Assembly: GCF_023555055.1 (NCBI RefSeq)
Contig: NZ_JAMJPL010000001.1
Location: forward strand, 496,001-560,000
Origin: Marinobacter sp. ATCH36
Lineage (GTDB): Bacteria; Pseudomonadota; Gammaproteobacteria; Pseudomonadales; Oleiphilaceae
Length of the DNA: 64,000 bases
Direction: 5' to 3'
Below, in pieces: positions 62,838-64,000 of the stretch (position 1 is its first letter; each line of letters starts with the position of its first letter). The notes below the pieces were generated by a model that saw nothing but the letters and a program-made list of their open reading frames with translations, made no database searches and was not told where the DNA came from. Position numbers and translations under genes: made by a program.

Positions 62838-64000
62838 TCAGGTATGCGAAGTGGCGTGCCAGGTTTCGCCCTCCCTGGCCGCCCTGCCGTCCGCTTCCAG
62901 CTTCAGCAGGTGCGCCAGTGCTGATCGTGCAGCGACACCATGGATGGCCGCGGGAACGTCATCGTACGCTTCGGCCGTCAGATCCCTGAGGCTGGCGGTG
63001 GTCAGGGTTTTCAATACCTTCGCCACCTTGTGCTCCCGGGCCAGCCTGTGGGTGATGAGATAATCGATCACCGCTTCAGGATGTCCCATCAGGAAACCGT
63101 GTGCGGGGGCGATGTAGCGAACCGGCTCGTCCAGCAGATCATAAAGGGATTCCAGATAGGCCTTCATATCCCCGTCCGGGGGATTAATAACCACCGTGGA
63201 CCCCTGCATGATGTGATCGCCGGAAAACAGCAGCTCCTGCTCCAGAAGCACGTAACACAAGTGATTGGAGGCGTGCCCGGGTGTGTGGAGTACTTTCAGG
63301 GTGCCTGCGTCAGTCTGGATCAGGTCACCGTGCGCCGGCTCGTCATCAGGCGCAAACGTCCGGTCCTGAGCAGCGCCTTCAGGCGCCGGCCAGCCATAAA
63401 CACGACAACCGGTGCTGGCTTTGAGTGCCGCCACGCCCGGGGAGTGGTCCTGATGGGTGTGGGTGACCACCACCTTGTCGATCGCCCCACCTGTCACCTC
63501 CAGAATCCGCTCAATGTGAGTTGCTTTATCCGGGCCCGGATCCAGCACGGTGAAGCGTTTGTGCCCCAGCACGTAGGTATTGGTGCCAGGGCCGGTCATC
63601 ATTCCCGGATTGGGCGCCGTCAATCGCACCACACCGGCAGCCACCTCCACCGGTTCGCCGGGAACAATCTCCGCTTGGGTTGAGCCTTCGCCTTCAGGGT
63701 CCAGCTTCGCTGCCTCGTCATAAGCCGGCGCCCCGGGCTCCAGCATCACCGGCTTGCCCTTCTTCACCGCCGGCCAAGGCTTGCTGGGATAGGGTTCAGG
63801 GGGATTAGCATGGGCGTAGCGCATCAGCGACTCGGTAGTGTCAAAATCACTCAGAATCCGCAACGTGCGAATGGTAGGCAGCCCCAACAGACGCCGCCCA
63901 CAACGATGATCTTCCAACGCCTGCGATGGGCTGATCCAGACATGGTCAATCGTCTCCACCCCGTCGTGGCTGGCAAGCTGGTCGTCAGGTGCGACGGTCA
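62838..64000 (-). CDS. NUDIX-metallo-beta-lactamase fusion protein, 5' end outside the window
   Basis: The frame is open to the right edge, so the N-terminus is missing; at least 387 residues are visible. The first ~75 (TVAPDDQLASHDGVETIDHVWISPSQALEDHR, given here in parts) look like the C-terminal part of a NUDIX domain. The rest is a metallo-beta-lactamase-fold hydrolase with THTHQDH (zinc ligands), GHASNHLCY, SGDHIMQG and a C-terminal winged helix. This resembles the LACTB2-type MBL proteins. The GTG at 63959 is not the true start. Confidence 0.82.
   Translation of the reverse strand, partial: TVAPDDQLASHDGVETIDHVWISPSQALEDHRCGRRLLGLPTIRTLRILSDFDTTESLMRYAHANPPEPYPSKPWPAVKKGKPVMLEPGAPAYDEAAKLDPEGEGSTQAEIVPGEPVEVAAGVVRLTAPNPGMMTGPGTNTYVLGHKRFTVLDPGPDKATHIERILEVTGGAIDKVVVTHTHQDHSPGVAALKASTGCRVYGWPAPEGAAQDRTFAPDDEPAHGDLIQTDAGTLKVLHTPGHASNHLCYVLLEQELLFSGDHIMQGSTVVINPPDGDMKAYLESLYDLLDEPVRYIAPAHGFLMGHPEAVIDYLITHRLAREHKVAKVLKTLTTASLRDLTAEAYDDVPAAIHGVAARSALAHLLKLEADGRAAREGETWHATSHT

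Noticed and set aside
1..64000. tRNA, rRNA or CRISPR loci
   Set aside because: No cloverleaf-like sequence ending in CCA with TTCGA/TTCAA loops, no rRNA signature and no regularly spaced short repeats were noticed on reading both strands.

Overview
The window reads as a chromosomal segment of a marine, hydrocarbon- and lipid-degrading gammaproteobacterium, most likely Marinobacter or a close relative. This is inferred from the gene content: an AlmA-type long-chain alkane monooxygenase, several acyl-CoA dehydrogenases, fadBA-like and fadE-like beta-oxidation genes, a glycine-betaine (bet) operon, and OmpW, RhlE and PntAB. No rRNA, tRNA, CRISPR array, prophage or insertion sequence was seen. 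Both edges cut genes: an unknown protein on the left and a NUDIX-metallo-beta-lactamase fusion on the right.

Layout. 0-5 kb: NhaR-like LysR regulator, a small unknown protein, then ahpC and ahpF, each behind a matching OxyR-like motif. 4.7-10.8 kb: betI-betB-betA, a short BCCT-like transporter, a tiny unknown protein and a YgjV-family membrane protein, all on the plus strand behind a 20-bp perfect palindrome that is probably the BetI operator. 10.8-13.6 kb (minus): a diguanylate cyclase followed by a histone-deacetylase-family hydrolase. 13.7-17.2 kb: LOG-family protein, cysteine-cluster protein, almA-like monooxygenase and LpxL-like acyltransferase. 17.2-30.2 kb: mixed housekeeping and envelope genes (MltF, DUF302, an Lgt-like/TlpA fusion, RhlE, OmpW, HxlR regulator with Old Yellow Enzyme, small envelope proteins, patatin, PntAB).

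30-55 kb is dominated by lipid and aliphatic oxidation: a TetR regulator and Baeyer-Villiger monooxygenase; two acyl-CoA dehydrogenases with a short-chain dehydrogenase; a fadB/fadA pair with a divergent TetR regulator; alpha/beta hydrolases; and a FadE-like dehydrogenase. Interspersed are an HTH-nucleotidyltransferase/HEPN pair (possible toxin-antitoxin module), a decayed dehydratase gene, RluF, MarC, a ChaC-like cyclotransferase, and unknown lipoprotein and histidine-rich genes. 55-64 kb: a chemoreceptor, UbiA-type prenyltransferase, AEC and EamA transporters, MalY-type C-S lyase, an exported aspartoacylase-family protein, a YqaE/Pmp3 peptide and the NUDIX-MBL fusion.

The most striking non-coding signal is a family of six long palindromes of 103-115 bp between 30.9 and 52.7 kb. 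Each has outer arms (about 23-29 bp) that are almost unrelated in sequence between copies yet self-complementary within each copy. The arms enclose a conserved core of about 57 nt that folds into two small hairpins with NGGA loops. One of these hairpins shows compensatory changes between copies and resembles the CsrA/RsmA recognition consensus. Four copies lie in front of genes, three of them lipid or ketone oxidation genes, and read toward the start codon; the other two sit just behind stop codons. The sequence shows a structured, dispersed element; regulation through RNA or CsrA is inference.
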